A DNA stretch of 64,000 nucleotides, taken from NCBI RefSeq assembly GCF_000758585.1, contig NZ_CP009281.1, positions 6,014,001 through 6,078,000 on the forward strand, read 5' to 3'. This DNA comes from Paenibacillus sp. FSL R5-0345 (GTDB lineage: Bacteria; Bacillota; Bacilli; Paenibacillales; Paenibacillaceae). Below the pieces are notes generated by a model. The model made no database searches, had not been told where the DNA came from, and saw nothing but the letters and a program-made list of their open reading frames with translations. Below are positions 31,776 to 37,945 of this stretch, piece after piece. A program made the translations under genes and the position numbers. Every line of letters begins with the position of its first letter. Position 1 is the first letter of the stretch.

Positions 31776-32201
31776 TTATTCGTTAACTGGTATGTTCATT
31801 TCCTTCAATAGTGCAATAACTTTCTGTTGAATTTCGTCCCTTGCAGCTCTTACGTCTCCCAGATGGCCGTTAAGTGTTAGCGGATCAGTAACATTCCATT
31901 GAATATTTTTGATGGCAAAGGGAACGATTGGACATTTTTCATTGACTTGTTCACATAACTTTATAATGACTTTCGATTGCATAAACGTTTTCATATCAAT
32001 TGTTTTTGAGCTTTTGTTTGAAATATCAATTCCTATTTCCTTCATGACTTCAATGGTATATGGATGGATATCTCCGGATTCAAGTCCGGCACTTTCAGCG
32101 ACCACATGATTACCACCATAATGTCTGGCAAAAGCCTCGGCTATTTGACTTCGGCAACGATTCTGGATACAAAGAAAATAAAGACGAATTGGTTGTTGCA
32201 T
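31776..32201 (-). CDS. ArsC-like arsenate reductase, divergent second copy
   Basis: A 141-residue protein of the same fold as ArsC. The loop is FLCIQNRCRSQIAEA (Cys11, Cys16), with the later pair in KLCEQVNEKCP and WNVTDPL in place of the usual WGFDDPA. All four functional cysteines are in place. It is transcribed alone, in the direction of arsR copy 2, from a promoter region containing ATATAATTATAT (32225-32236). The altered active-site loop (IQNR for TGNS) may alter substrate range or reductant. Confidence 0.82.
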   Translation of the reverse strand: MQQPIRLYFLCIQNRCRSQIAEAFARHYGGNHVVAESAGLESGDIHPYTIEVMKEIGIDISNKSSKTIDMKTFMQSKVIIKLCEQVNEKCPIVPFAIKNIQWNVTDPLTLNGHLGDVRAARDEIQQKVIALLKEMNIPVNE

Positions 32202-32498
32202 CTTCTCAGCCCCTTTCTATTTGTATATAATTATATAATTAAATTGTTATATTTAAATCGTACTTTGTGTTAACGCAATGTAAAACAACAGTATATAATT
32301 ATTCTATAATCCTGATTTGGCAATCTGAATTTTTCCAATTATATTTTGCAACTTTTAGAATTATACTATTTATGAGGTTTAAATAGACACCTGATGCTAA
32401 TGATTGAAGACGCATACCCTATCTCTCCTTCACAAAGAGCAACGGTAGTTACAACCATAAATCAGCAAATGACTTAAATTCAGAAGGAGTGTTCAGAT
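32202..32498. promoter_or_regulatory. Divergent promoter region between arsC2 and the arsN-like gene
   Basis: An AT-rich stretch without genes. ATATAATTATAT at 32225-32236 matches the ArsR-type motif, and TATATAATTATTCTATAAT (32291-32309) is a looser relative. These are 24 bases before arsC2 on one side and about 190 before arsN on the other. Confidence 0.45.
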
Positions 32499-32993
32499 AT
32501 GTCTACACTCAACGTTCGTCATGCAACATTACAGGATTTGAAAAGTATTCTTCGGATTTACAATCAGGGTATCGAAGATCGGATTGCTACACTTGAAACC
32601 GAGGAAAAAGATTCGGCTTTTATGGAGGGATGGTTCCAAAATCACCGAGGTCGCTACAGCATTTTAGTAGCTGTAAGAGAAGACGAGGTGATAGGCTGGG
32701 CCTCTCTTAACCCCTATTCCCATCGGTGCGCCTATAACGGTGTTGCAGACCTCTCAATTTATATTGATCGTCACTTTCGTGGACAAGGTATAGGAAATAC
32801 CCTCCTAGAAGTCTTGGAAAAATCTGCACTGGAACAAGAATTTTATAAAATTGTACTATTTACCTTTCCATTCAATCAAGCAGGTCAAATGTTATATCAA
32901 AAAAGGGGCTATCGGCAGGTTGGAGTTTTTGAGAAACAAGGAGTTATGGATGGAGCTTTTATAGATGTGTTGATTATGGAAAAACTGTTGTAA
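32499..32993 (+). CDS. arsN1: ArsN1-type GNAT acetyltransferase (arsinothricin or phosphinothricin resistance)
   Basis: A 164-residue GNAT acetyltransferase beginning LNVRHATLQDLKSILRIYNQG, cited in part, then IEDRIATLET, which is the substrate-site signature of the phosphinothricin/arsinothricin N-acetyltransferase group. The acetyl-CoA loop is RGQGIGNTLLE, and VLFTFPFNQAGQMLYQKRGY completes the fold. ArsN1 enzymes acetylate the arsenic-containing antibiotic arsinothricin and often lie in ars operons. The start follows GAAGGAG at 10 bases. It is on the opposite strand to the ars operons. Confidence 0.85.
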   Translation: MSTLNVRHATLQDLKSILRIYNQGIEDRIATLETEEKDSAFMEGWFQNHRGRYSILVAVREDEVIGWASLNPYSHRCAYNGVADLSIYIDRHFRGQGIGNTLLEVLEKSALEQEFYKIVLFTFPFNQAGQMLYQKRGYRQVGVFEKQGVMDGAFIDVLIMEKLL

Positions 32994-33003
32994 TCAACAA
33001 AAA

Positions 33004-33015
33004 ATATAATCATAT
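33004..33015. promoter_or_regulatory. ArsR-type box before the XRE regulator gene
   Basis: ATATAATCATAT, identical to the centre of the arsR copy 2 operator, 10 bases after the arsN stop and 88 before the XRE start. Confidence 0.45.
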
Positions 33016-33102
33016 CTCTGCTTTGAATAGGTCTGTCTATCAACTACTTTCTGTGTAAGTAAAGCCGATATTCTCATCGAATGATAAATGAGGTGTTACA
33101 AC

Positions 33103-33462
33103 ATGAGCTTAAATTTTTTTGATCACCGTGAAATAATTGCTAAAAACTTGGTAACCTTCCTTCGGCAGAAAGGTTATTCCAAATTGTCTTTATCTAAACT
33201 AACAGACATCTCCCGAGCTACCATAGATCAGATTATCAAAGGAAAATGCCTAAACTCCATGGAGTATAATAAGCAAATTGAAAAGATTAATATAACATTT
33301 GAACTTTCAGATAACTATTTTATAACCCCTCTCATTTCTATAAATCCAATAACGTATACTTACTCAGATCAGTGTGCTGACCCAGAGAAAAGTACAGAAG
33401 TTAAAGAATTGTTGGATGGCTTGAATAACGTTCTTGATATTTATTCTCTTTACTTAAAGTAA
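33103..33462 (+). CDS. XRE-like helix-turn-helix protein
   Basis: A 119-residue protein. Residues about 8-60 (IIAKNLVTFLRQKGYSKLSLSKLTDISRATIDQIIKG, cited in part) form an XRE-type helix-turn-helix; the C-terminal half is unrecognised and ends ELLDGLNNVLDIYSLYLK. The start at 33103 follows GAGGTG at 7 bases rather than the upstream ATG at 33088. It follows arsN on the same strand with an ArsR-type box between them, so it may be part of the arsenic regulon. Its target is unknown. Confidence 0.65.
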   Translation: MSLNFFDHREIIAKNLVTFLRQKGYSKLSLSKLTDISRATIDQIIKGKCLNSMEYNKQIEKINITFELSDNYFITPLISINPITYTYSDQCADPEKSTEVKELLDGLNNVLDIYSLYLK

Positions 33463-33597
33463 GTAGGTGATTATAAGCAAAAAACGCATTGAAAATCTAG
33501 ACGAAACCATTGGACGTTTTTTTGGAGATTAACGCGTAACGTTAGTACTTGTGATCCTTGAAGATTTATTCCATTAATCGGCTTGATTCCAGAATCA

Positions 33598-33635
33598 AAA
33601 GATCCAACCTCGACACTCGTCGGGGATGGATCTTT
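33598..33635 (-). terminator. Terminator of the SulP-UspA operon
   Basis: Arms AAAGATCCAaCcTCGAC and GTCGgGgATGGATCTTT around ACTC, located 26 bases after the uspA stop. The T run on the minus strand is short (TCTTTTG). Confidence 0.6.
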
Positions 33636-33660
33636 AATTTTAGGTAAAAGCAAGCTTTTG

Positions 33661-34080
33661 CTATTTTATTATCATTACAGGACAATGCACTCTTTTTACA
33701 ACCTTATGGCTGACACTTCCTAGAACCATCTCTTGGAGCGCATTTAATCCCCGGCTTCCAATGATAACCATCTCCACTTTTTCCTTATTGGCATATTCAA
33801 TGATTGTCGGGCCTGGTTCTCCATGCAGAATCTTTAATTTATAAGCAACATTTCCTTGCTTCAGTATTTCTTCGACAAGCGCCAGCTTTTGCCGTCTTTT
33901 GAGTTCTAGCTCTTCTCTGCCTTGGGTATGCAGAATTTCACTCTTCGATTTAGAGAAGTCGGCAACGCTAATCACATCTATCTGGCAGCCTGGTGTTAAA
34001 GATACCAGCTTTACCGCTTCTTTGGTCGCTCTCAGCGAATTCTCTGACCCATCTACAGCTAATACGATCCGGTTATACAT
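33661..34080 (-). CDS. Universal stress protein, UspA family
   Basis: A 139-residue UspA-fold protein: RIVLAVDGSENSLRA at the start, and the ATP-binding motif GSRGLNALQEMVLGSVSHKV with G-2x-G-9x-G(S) near 109-128. It lies 24 bases behind the SulP transporter and is probably co-transcribed and co-regulated. SulP-UspA pairs are common, and the Usp may tune transport in response to nucleotides. It is in the cytoplasm. Confidence 0.92.
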   Translation of the reverse strand: MYNRIVLAVDGSENSLRATKEAVKLVSLTPGCQIDVISVADFSKSKSEILHTQGREELELKRRQKLALVEEILKQGNVAYKLKILHGEPGPTIIEYANKEKVEMVIIGSRGLNALQEMVLGSVSHKVVKRVHCPVMIIK

Positions 34081-34104
34081 CCTTCATTCACTCCTGAAGT
34101 CAAA

Positions 34105-35580
34105 TTAGTGGGCACTTAACTTTGCATTGGCATCATTATAAACAGCCAGTTTATCAACGATCTTTTGGCTTGAAGAATTCAATCCTTTAATTTCAATCCT
34201 GTTATTGTTCTCCCGGTATTTAATGACTACCTTGTCAATCGCTCCAACGGCTGAGTCATCCCAAATATGAGCGTTTGAGAAGTCCACTACAATATCGGAA
34301 TCCGTTACTGTGAAGTCAAAGGTATCCACAAAGCCGTCTACAGAGGCAAAAAACAGCTGACCTTCGACTTCGAATATGGTTTTCGCTTTTTCCACGCGTT
34401 TCCGGACTTCAATATTGGAGATTTTGGATACAAAGAAGACCGCACTCAAAATCACCCCGGCGATGACACCTTTGGACAAGTCATGGGTAGCCACCACGAT
34501 AATAACCGTTACGAGCATCACCGCTGCGTCGGTTCTTGGGGCTTTTAACAGGTAAGTAAACGAGGACCAGTCAAAAGTACCAATGGATACCATAATCATA
34601 ATGCCTACCAGGACAGGCATTGGAATTTGCACCACCCAATCGCCTAGTACAAGAATCAAGAACATCAGGAACGTGCCCGCCACCAAAGTTGATAGCCTTC
34701 CTCTTCCGCCTGATTTGACGTTAATCACCGATTGCCCGATCATAGCGCATCCAGCCATACCGCCGAAGAAACCGTTGATTACATTCGCGATTCCCTGACC
34801 TCTGGCCTCCCGGTTCTTATTGCTGTCCGTTCCTGTCATATCATCCACAATAGAAGAGGTTAGCAGCGATTCCAGCAGGCCGACAATAGCCAGTGCAATG
34901 GAATACGGGAAGATGATTTTCAGTGTCTCCAAATTAAACGGAATATCAGGAATAAAAAAGGATGGCAGCTCTTGCTTAATAATACCGAGATCCCCCACTG
35001 TGTTCAGGTTAACCCCCGTGAAAATGGCTATTACCGTCAATACAAGAATGGCAATCAGCGGAGCAGGAACCGCCTTGAAAAATAAGGGAACAACATATAC
35101 AATGACTAACGTGATCCCGACAAAAACATACGTCATCCCGTTAATTCCCCAGAAGTGTGGTACCTGGGCCATGAAAATCAGGATAGCCAAAGCGTTGACA
35201 AACCCAATCATAACCGGTCTCGGAATAAACTTCATCAGCCTGGCAATCTTGAGAACACCGAACACGAGCTGGATCACTCCAGTCAGTATCGTTGCTGCAA
35301 GCAGGTACTGAAGCCCATGCTCCTTGACTAGCGGAACCATAAGCAATGCCATGGCTCCTGTAGCTGCCGATATCATACCTGGCCGACCGCCTACAAAAGC
35401 AATAATGACCGCTATACAAAAGGACGCATAAAGGCCAACCATAGGATCAACACCGGCAATAATCGAAAATGCGATGGCTTCCGGAATCAGCGCCAATGCC
35501 ACGACTATCCCTGCCAGAACATCTCCCTTCACATTAAAAAACCAGTTTTGTTTTAGTTTCTCAATCACTCTGTTTCCCAC
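34105..35580 (-). CDS. SulP-family anion transporter with STAS domain
   Basis: A 491-residue membrane protein. The N-terminal 380 residues carry 10-12 hydrophobic helices with SulP signatures (GDVLAGIVVALALIPEAIAFS, cited in part, and ANVINGFFGGMAGCAMIGQSVINV, also in part). The C-terminal STAS domain (about 395-490) includes VEGQLFFASVDGFVD and VDFSNAHIWDDSAVGAID. SulP proteins carry sulfate, bicarbonate or other oxyanions. In an arsenic island, sulfate uptake for thiol supply or transport of an oxyanion are both possible. The start has an AGAGGTGGGAAAC-type site upstream. Confidence 0.92.
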   Translation of the reverse strand: MGNRVIEKLKQNWFFNVKGDVLAGIVVALALIPEAIAFSIIAGVDPMVGLYASFCIAVIIAFVGGRPGMISAATGAMALLMVPLVKEHGLQYLLAATILTGVIQLVFGVLKIARLMKFIPRPVMIGFVNALAILIFMAQVPHFWGINGMTYVFVGITLVIVYVVPLFFKAVPAPLIAILVLTVIAIFTGVNLNTVGDLGIIKQELPSFFIPDIPFNLETLKIIFPYSIALAIVGLLESLLTSSIVDDMTGTDSNKNREARGQGIANVINGFFGGMAGCAMIGQSVINVKSGGRGRLSTLVAGTFLMFLILVLGDWVVQIPMPVLVGIMIMVSIGTFDWSSFTYLLKAPRTDAAVMLVTVIIVVATHDLSKGVIAGVILSAVFFVSKISNIEVRKRVEKAKTIFEVEGQLFFASVDGFVDTFDFTVTDSDIVVDFSNAHIWDDSAVGAIDKVVIKYRENNNRIEIKGLNSSSQKIVDKLAVYNDANAKLSAH

Positions 35581-35726
35581 CTCTTATTTTTCGGCACTGT
35601 AATCTTAAAGATGACAGGCCGGTTTTCTACAAACAGTTTAGCATCAATCTTCCCATAATGGAACCTTTTAGAAACAAAATTTTGTGGTATGATAACGGCA
35701 GGTTTATAAAGTAAGGAGCGTACAAA

Positions 35727-36269
35727 ATGCGTATTGGATATATGAGACCTTATCAAGACGATTTGAATTACGAAGCACAAACACAAATGTTAACCTCTTT
35801 CTCATGTGATACCGTTATTGTTGAAGAACACGCCTCAGCGAAGCGGCGAACCCATCTTAACCATATGATGAGCAATTTAAATCCTGGAGATACCATCATA
35901 GTTGCTAAACTATTTGCCTTTGCGGATTCCACCCGCCACCTTGTGGAGCTGCTTGAGGTTCTGGACAGTCAGCAGGCTTATATTTACTCCATAACGGAAA
36001 ATATAGACACCAGCAAATCTGAAGGGTATTCATTTAGTGATATTGTGAAGCACCTGGTAGAGTTCCAAAGTGATGTGATTAGCGAAAAAACCAAAAGAGG
36101 ACTCTTTGAAGCGAAGCAAAAGGGGAATGTTCCCGGGCGCCCCCGAAAAGCTGATGAAAACGTGGAGAAAGCGATCTTTATGTATCAGTCCAAAAAATAT
36201 ACACTCACTGAGATTAAAGAACAAACGGGAATCAGCAAATCCACCTTGTACCGGTATTTAGAGAACTAA
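35727..36269 (+). CDS. Serine-recombinase homologue without catalytic residues
   Basis: A 180-residue protein with the full resolvase/invertase layout: catalytic-type domain (1-125), E-helix (SDVISEKTKRGLFEAKQKG) and C-terminal helix-turn-helix (KKYTLTEIKEQTGISKSTLYRYL, cited in part). The active site is gone. Where resolvases have GYARVST the sequence is GYMRPYQ, so the nucleophilic Ser is Tyr. The KLDRLGRD arginine motif is KLFAFADS. It should therefore bind DNA without recombining it, perhaps as a regulator of the divergent SulP operon, whose promoter shares its upstream region. The start follows AAGGAG at 10 bases. Confidence 0.8.
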   Translation: MRIGYMRPYQDDLNYEAQTQMLTSFSCDTVIVEEHASAKRRTHLNHMMSNLNPGDTIIVAKLFAFADSTRHLVELLEVLDSQQAYIYSITENIDTSKSEGYSFSDIVKHLVEFQSDVISEKTKRGLFEAKQKGNVPGRPRKADENVEKAIFMYQSKKYTLTEIKEQTGISKSTLYRYLEN

Positions 36270-36454
36270 TTGACTTCGGTGATCGATAATGAACATTGAA
36301 CTCATACATTACTTCGATCTAATTAATTTCTGAATAAGGTGTTATTACTCCAGTTCAGCATTTTCTTTTCATCTCTTCATGAAAAAATCATATTGATTGT
36401 TCACACTAAATACATCTACCCTGAAGTGAAATATGTTAGAACTGGACGGTATAC

Positions 36455-36509
36455 AAACACATCCGAGCGAATTTCAGAGGTCTATCCTGATTTTCGCTCG
36501 GATGTGTTT
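36455..36509. repeat. 17-bp perfect inverted repeat, long hairpin
   Basis: Arms AAACACATCCGAGCGAA (36455-36471) and TTCGCTCGGATGTGTTT (36493-36509) enclose a 21-base loop with its own short stem (TCAG.GG...CCTGA). It lies about 185 bases after the recombinase-like gene. A bidirectional terminator is possible, though the T tract is short. Otherwise 36270-36692 shows no gene. Confidence 0.75.
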
Positions 36510-36692
36510 AGTATTGAGAGGCAGACTTTGTAGGATAGGCGAAGAATTAAATTAGGATGTCTACAAGACTTCTCCATCTAGTTTGTCTTGTCATCATTTA
36601 GGCTCTTGCCCATATTTTTAGGTTTTGCACTCCTTTATATAGGCAACTACATATGATAAAAGTAAACACTAAATCTAAAGAGGAGAATGAGT

Positions 36693-37229
36693 ATGTATCA
36701 TAAATCATGTCATCACTATCACTGGCATAATCCTATGCATAACAGCAAGAATAAAAACTATCAGGGTTATCATCCTCAATATAATTGGAATAATACCAAT
36801 AGTAATCCCTATGAGATAATGAATTTAAGAGATTATGGACAATGTCCACTTGTAATAAATATTGACCAGGCAGCAAAGCAAAACAATACTTACCGGACCG
36901 CATTATGGACAGGGAATTATTTTCAAGTGACTTTGATGAGTATCAATATTGGCGATGATATCGGATTAGAGGTCCATCCGACAACTGATCAATTCATACG
37001 TATAGAAGAAGGTCAGGGACTTGTTCAAATGGGTGATAGGAAAGATAATTTGGATTTCCAAGTGATGGCCTATGATGACTATGCAATTATGATACCTGCT
37101 GGAAAATGGCACAATATAACCAATACAGGGAATAGTCCCCTTAAAATTTATGTTATCTATGCACCGCCTGAGCATCCATATGGAACAGTTCATGAAACAA
37201 AAGCAATTGCAATGTCTGCTGAAGGATAG
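36693..37229 (+). CDS. Cupin-domain protein with His-rich N-terminus
   Basis: A 178-residue protein. The N-terminal 35 residues are rich in His, Asn and Tyr (MYHKSCHHYHWHNPMHNS). Then a single cupin domain has motif 1 GLEVHPTTDQFIRIEEGQG (two His/Glu-type ligands; the usual second His is replaced by Thr-Thr-Asp) and motif 2 IPAGKWHNITNTG with the last His. It resembles small cupins of Bacillales with unknown substrate; the His-rich head may bind metal. The start at 36693 has GAGGAG 7 bases upstream; the ATG at 36687 is too close to it. Confidence 0.75.
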   Translation: MYHKSCHHYHWHNPMHNSKNKNYQGYHPQYNWNNTNSNPYEIMNLRDYGQCPLVINIDQAAKQNNTYRTALWTGNYFQVTLMSINIGDDIGLEVHPTTDQFIRIEEGQGLVQMGDRKDNLDFQVMAYDDYAIMIPAGKWHNITNTGNSPLKIYVIYAPPEHPYGTVHETKAIAMSAEG

Positions 37230-37256
37230 CTAAATCACGGTCCGGAACCAGCAATG

Positions 37257-37292
37257 AAGGAATTAGGATGCTAATCCGAATTCATCCTTTTT
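37257..37292 (+). terminator. Terminator of the cupin gene
   Basis: Imperfect stem AAGGAATTAGGAT-gcta-ATCCGAATTCATCCTT followed by TTT, 28 bases beyond the cupin stop codon. 37293-37448 shows nothing further. Confidence 0.7.
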
Positions 37293-37448
37293 ATAACGGT
37301 ATAATTTCAAATCTATTATATACTTATTCTCTTCTTTATCTTCTGACTTTAATCCCCTAAGTGTATTTATTATTTCGATTCTTCTTTGTTATAGTCTCGC
37401 ATAGTAAAGTCTATTGTTATCGAAAACCATATTATTTCAAAATAATAA

Positions 37449-37629
37449 TCATTTTACATTAAAATCGAAATTTTTTCTTACTGCCATAACAGCTTCCAAC
37501 GAAGGCTGTACTTATCTTGTTCCAATTCACTCAATGTACCCTGGGAAATACCAATCAAAACGAAAGTTTGACCTGACTCAGTTTGTTGATTTTTCTGATG
37601 TTTTTTATTTTATCACCAAGAGTTTTCAC
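37449..37629 (-). pseudogene. Frameshifted XRE-type regulator
   Basis: A GTG start at 37629 follows a perfect AGGAGGTGAAA and reads VKTLGDKIKNIRKINKLSQV. After a frame break the second half of a Cro/CI helix-turn-helix appears (IGISQGTLSELEQDKYS), and after another break PSLEAVMAVRKNFDFNVK with a stop at 37449. Joined, these make a typical 60-residue XRE domain, so a real gene has been broken by at least two indels. Confidence 0.75.
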
Positions 37630-37650
37630 TCTTTCACCTCCTATATAAAT

Positions 37651-37694
37651 AAAAAAACAGTCCCGAGGAAGGTAAGTACTTCTTCAGGACTGTT
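37651..37694 (-). terminator. Terminator facing transcripts that enter from glmS
   Basis: Minus-strand stem AACAGTCC...GGACTGTT with additional inner pairs (GAAG/CTTC) followed by seven T. It is 135 bases inside the right end, and no intact minus-strand gene lies between it and glmS. It would therefore stop glmS read-through and replace the terminator lost by insertion. Confidence 0.75.
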
Positions 37695-37828
37695 AGTATG
37701 AAGTATTTAATTTAGTCTTAGATGACTGTTTAACTATAGTTTTTCTAAATTAAGCATAAAACTTTATTGTTTAGAACAAAACCTTATTGTCATGACACAC
37801 ACTTTTTTATTACCGGATACCAATCATT

Positions 37829-37915
37829 ATTTCACAACTATAATGTTAATTCCACAACTTTAATGTCTATTTCAAAACTTTAATGTCAATTTCACAACTA
37901 TGATATCACCAGACA
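37829..37915. repeat. Tn7-like right end: four TnsB-type sites in tandem and the terminus
   Basis: Sites at 37829-37847 (ATTTCACAACTATAATGTT), 37849-37867 (ATTCCACAACTTTAATGTC), 37869-37887 (ATTTCAAAACTTTAATGTC) and 37889-37907 (ATTTCACAACTATGATATC) repeat every 20 bp. They are inverted relative to the left-end sites and are followed by the terminal ACCAGACA (37908-37915). Four abutting sites is the Tn7 right-end layout. Confidence 0.94.
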
Positions 37916-37920
37916 TTTAC
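37916..37920. repeat. Target-site duplication, right copy (TTTAC)
   Basis: Identical to 6702-6706. Between it and the glmS stop codon (37948-37946) there are exactly 25 bases. Confidence 0.9.
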
Positions 37921-37945
37921 ACACATTGTCTATTCCCAACAAACC

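Larger units (their letters stand above)
6707..37915. mobile_element. Tn7-like transposon in attTn7 downstream of glmS, 31,209 bp
   Basis: The boundaries are set by four independent signs. Both termini are 8-bp blocks starting TGT (TGTTCAAT left; TGTCTGGT right, read inward). Each is followed directly by a 19-bp TnsB-type site. TTTAC is duplicated outside both ends. The right end lies 25 bp past the glmS stop codon, as for Tn7. The left end has three spaced sites and the right end four contiguous ones, also as in Tn7. Contents from left to right: KAP NTPase, two tniQ/tnsD genes, tnsC, tnsB, tnsA, a degraded spacer, a small unknown gene, two arsenic clusters, arsN1-like, an XRE regulator, UspA, SulP, a dead recombinase homologue and a cupin. 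Unlike Tn7, tnsA is about 19 kb from the right end. The element looks intact, so it may still be mobile. Confidence 0.93.

Noticed and set aside
34820..35311. Plus-strand open frame of 163 codons
   Set aside because: Antisense to the SulP transporter gene, whose membrane protein frame is clearly the real one.
37414..37701. Plus-strand open frame of 95 codons near the right end
   Set aside because: No ribosome binding site, no recognisable domain, and it is antisense to the frameshifted XRE gene and its terminator.
37829..37907. Short direct repeats with a 20-bp period that look like a miniature CRISPR array
   Set aside because: There are no spacers between the units, the sequence matches the left-end sites in inverted orientation, and the position is the terminus of the element: these are TnsB-type binding sites. 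No Cas gene or CRISPR array was seen anywhere.
6630..37934. TCTATT at 6630-6635 and 37929-37934 as an alternative target duplication
   Set aside because: The resulting termini do not begin with TGT, are not spaced 8 bp from the first sites, and the distance to glmS would be 11 bp. TTTAC at 6702 and 37916 satisfies every criterion.
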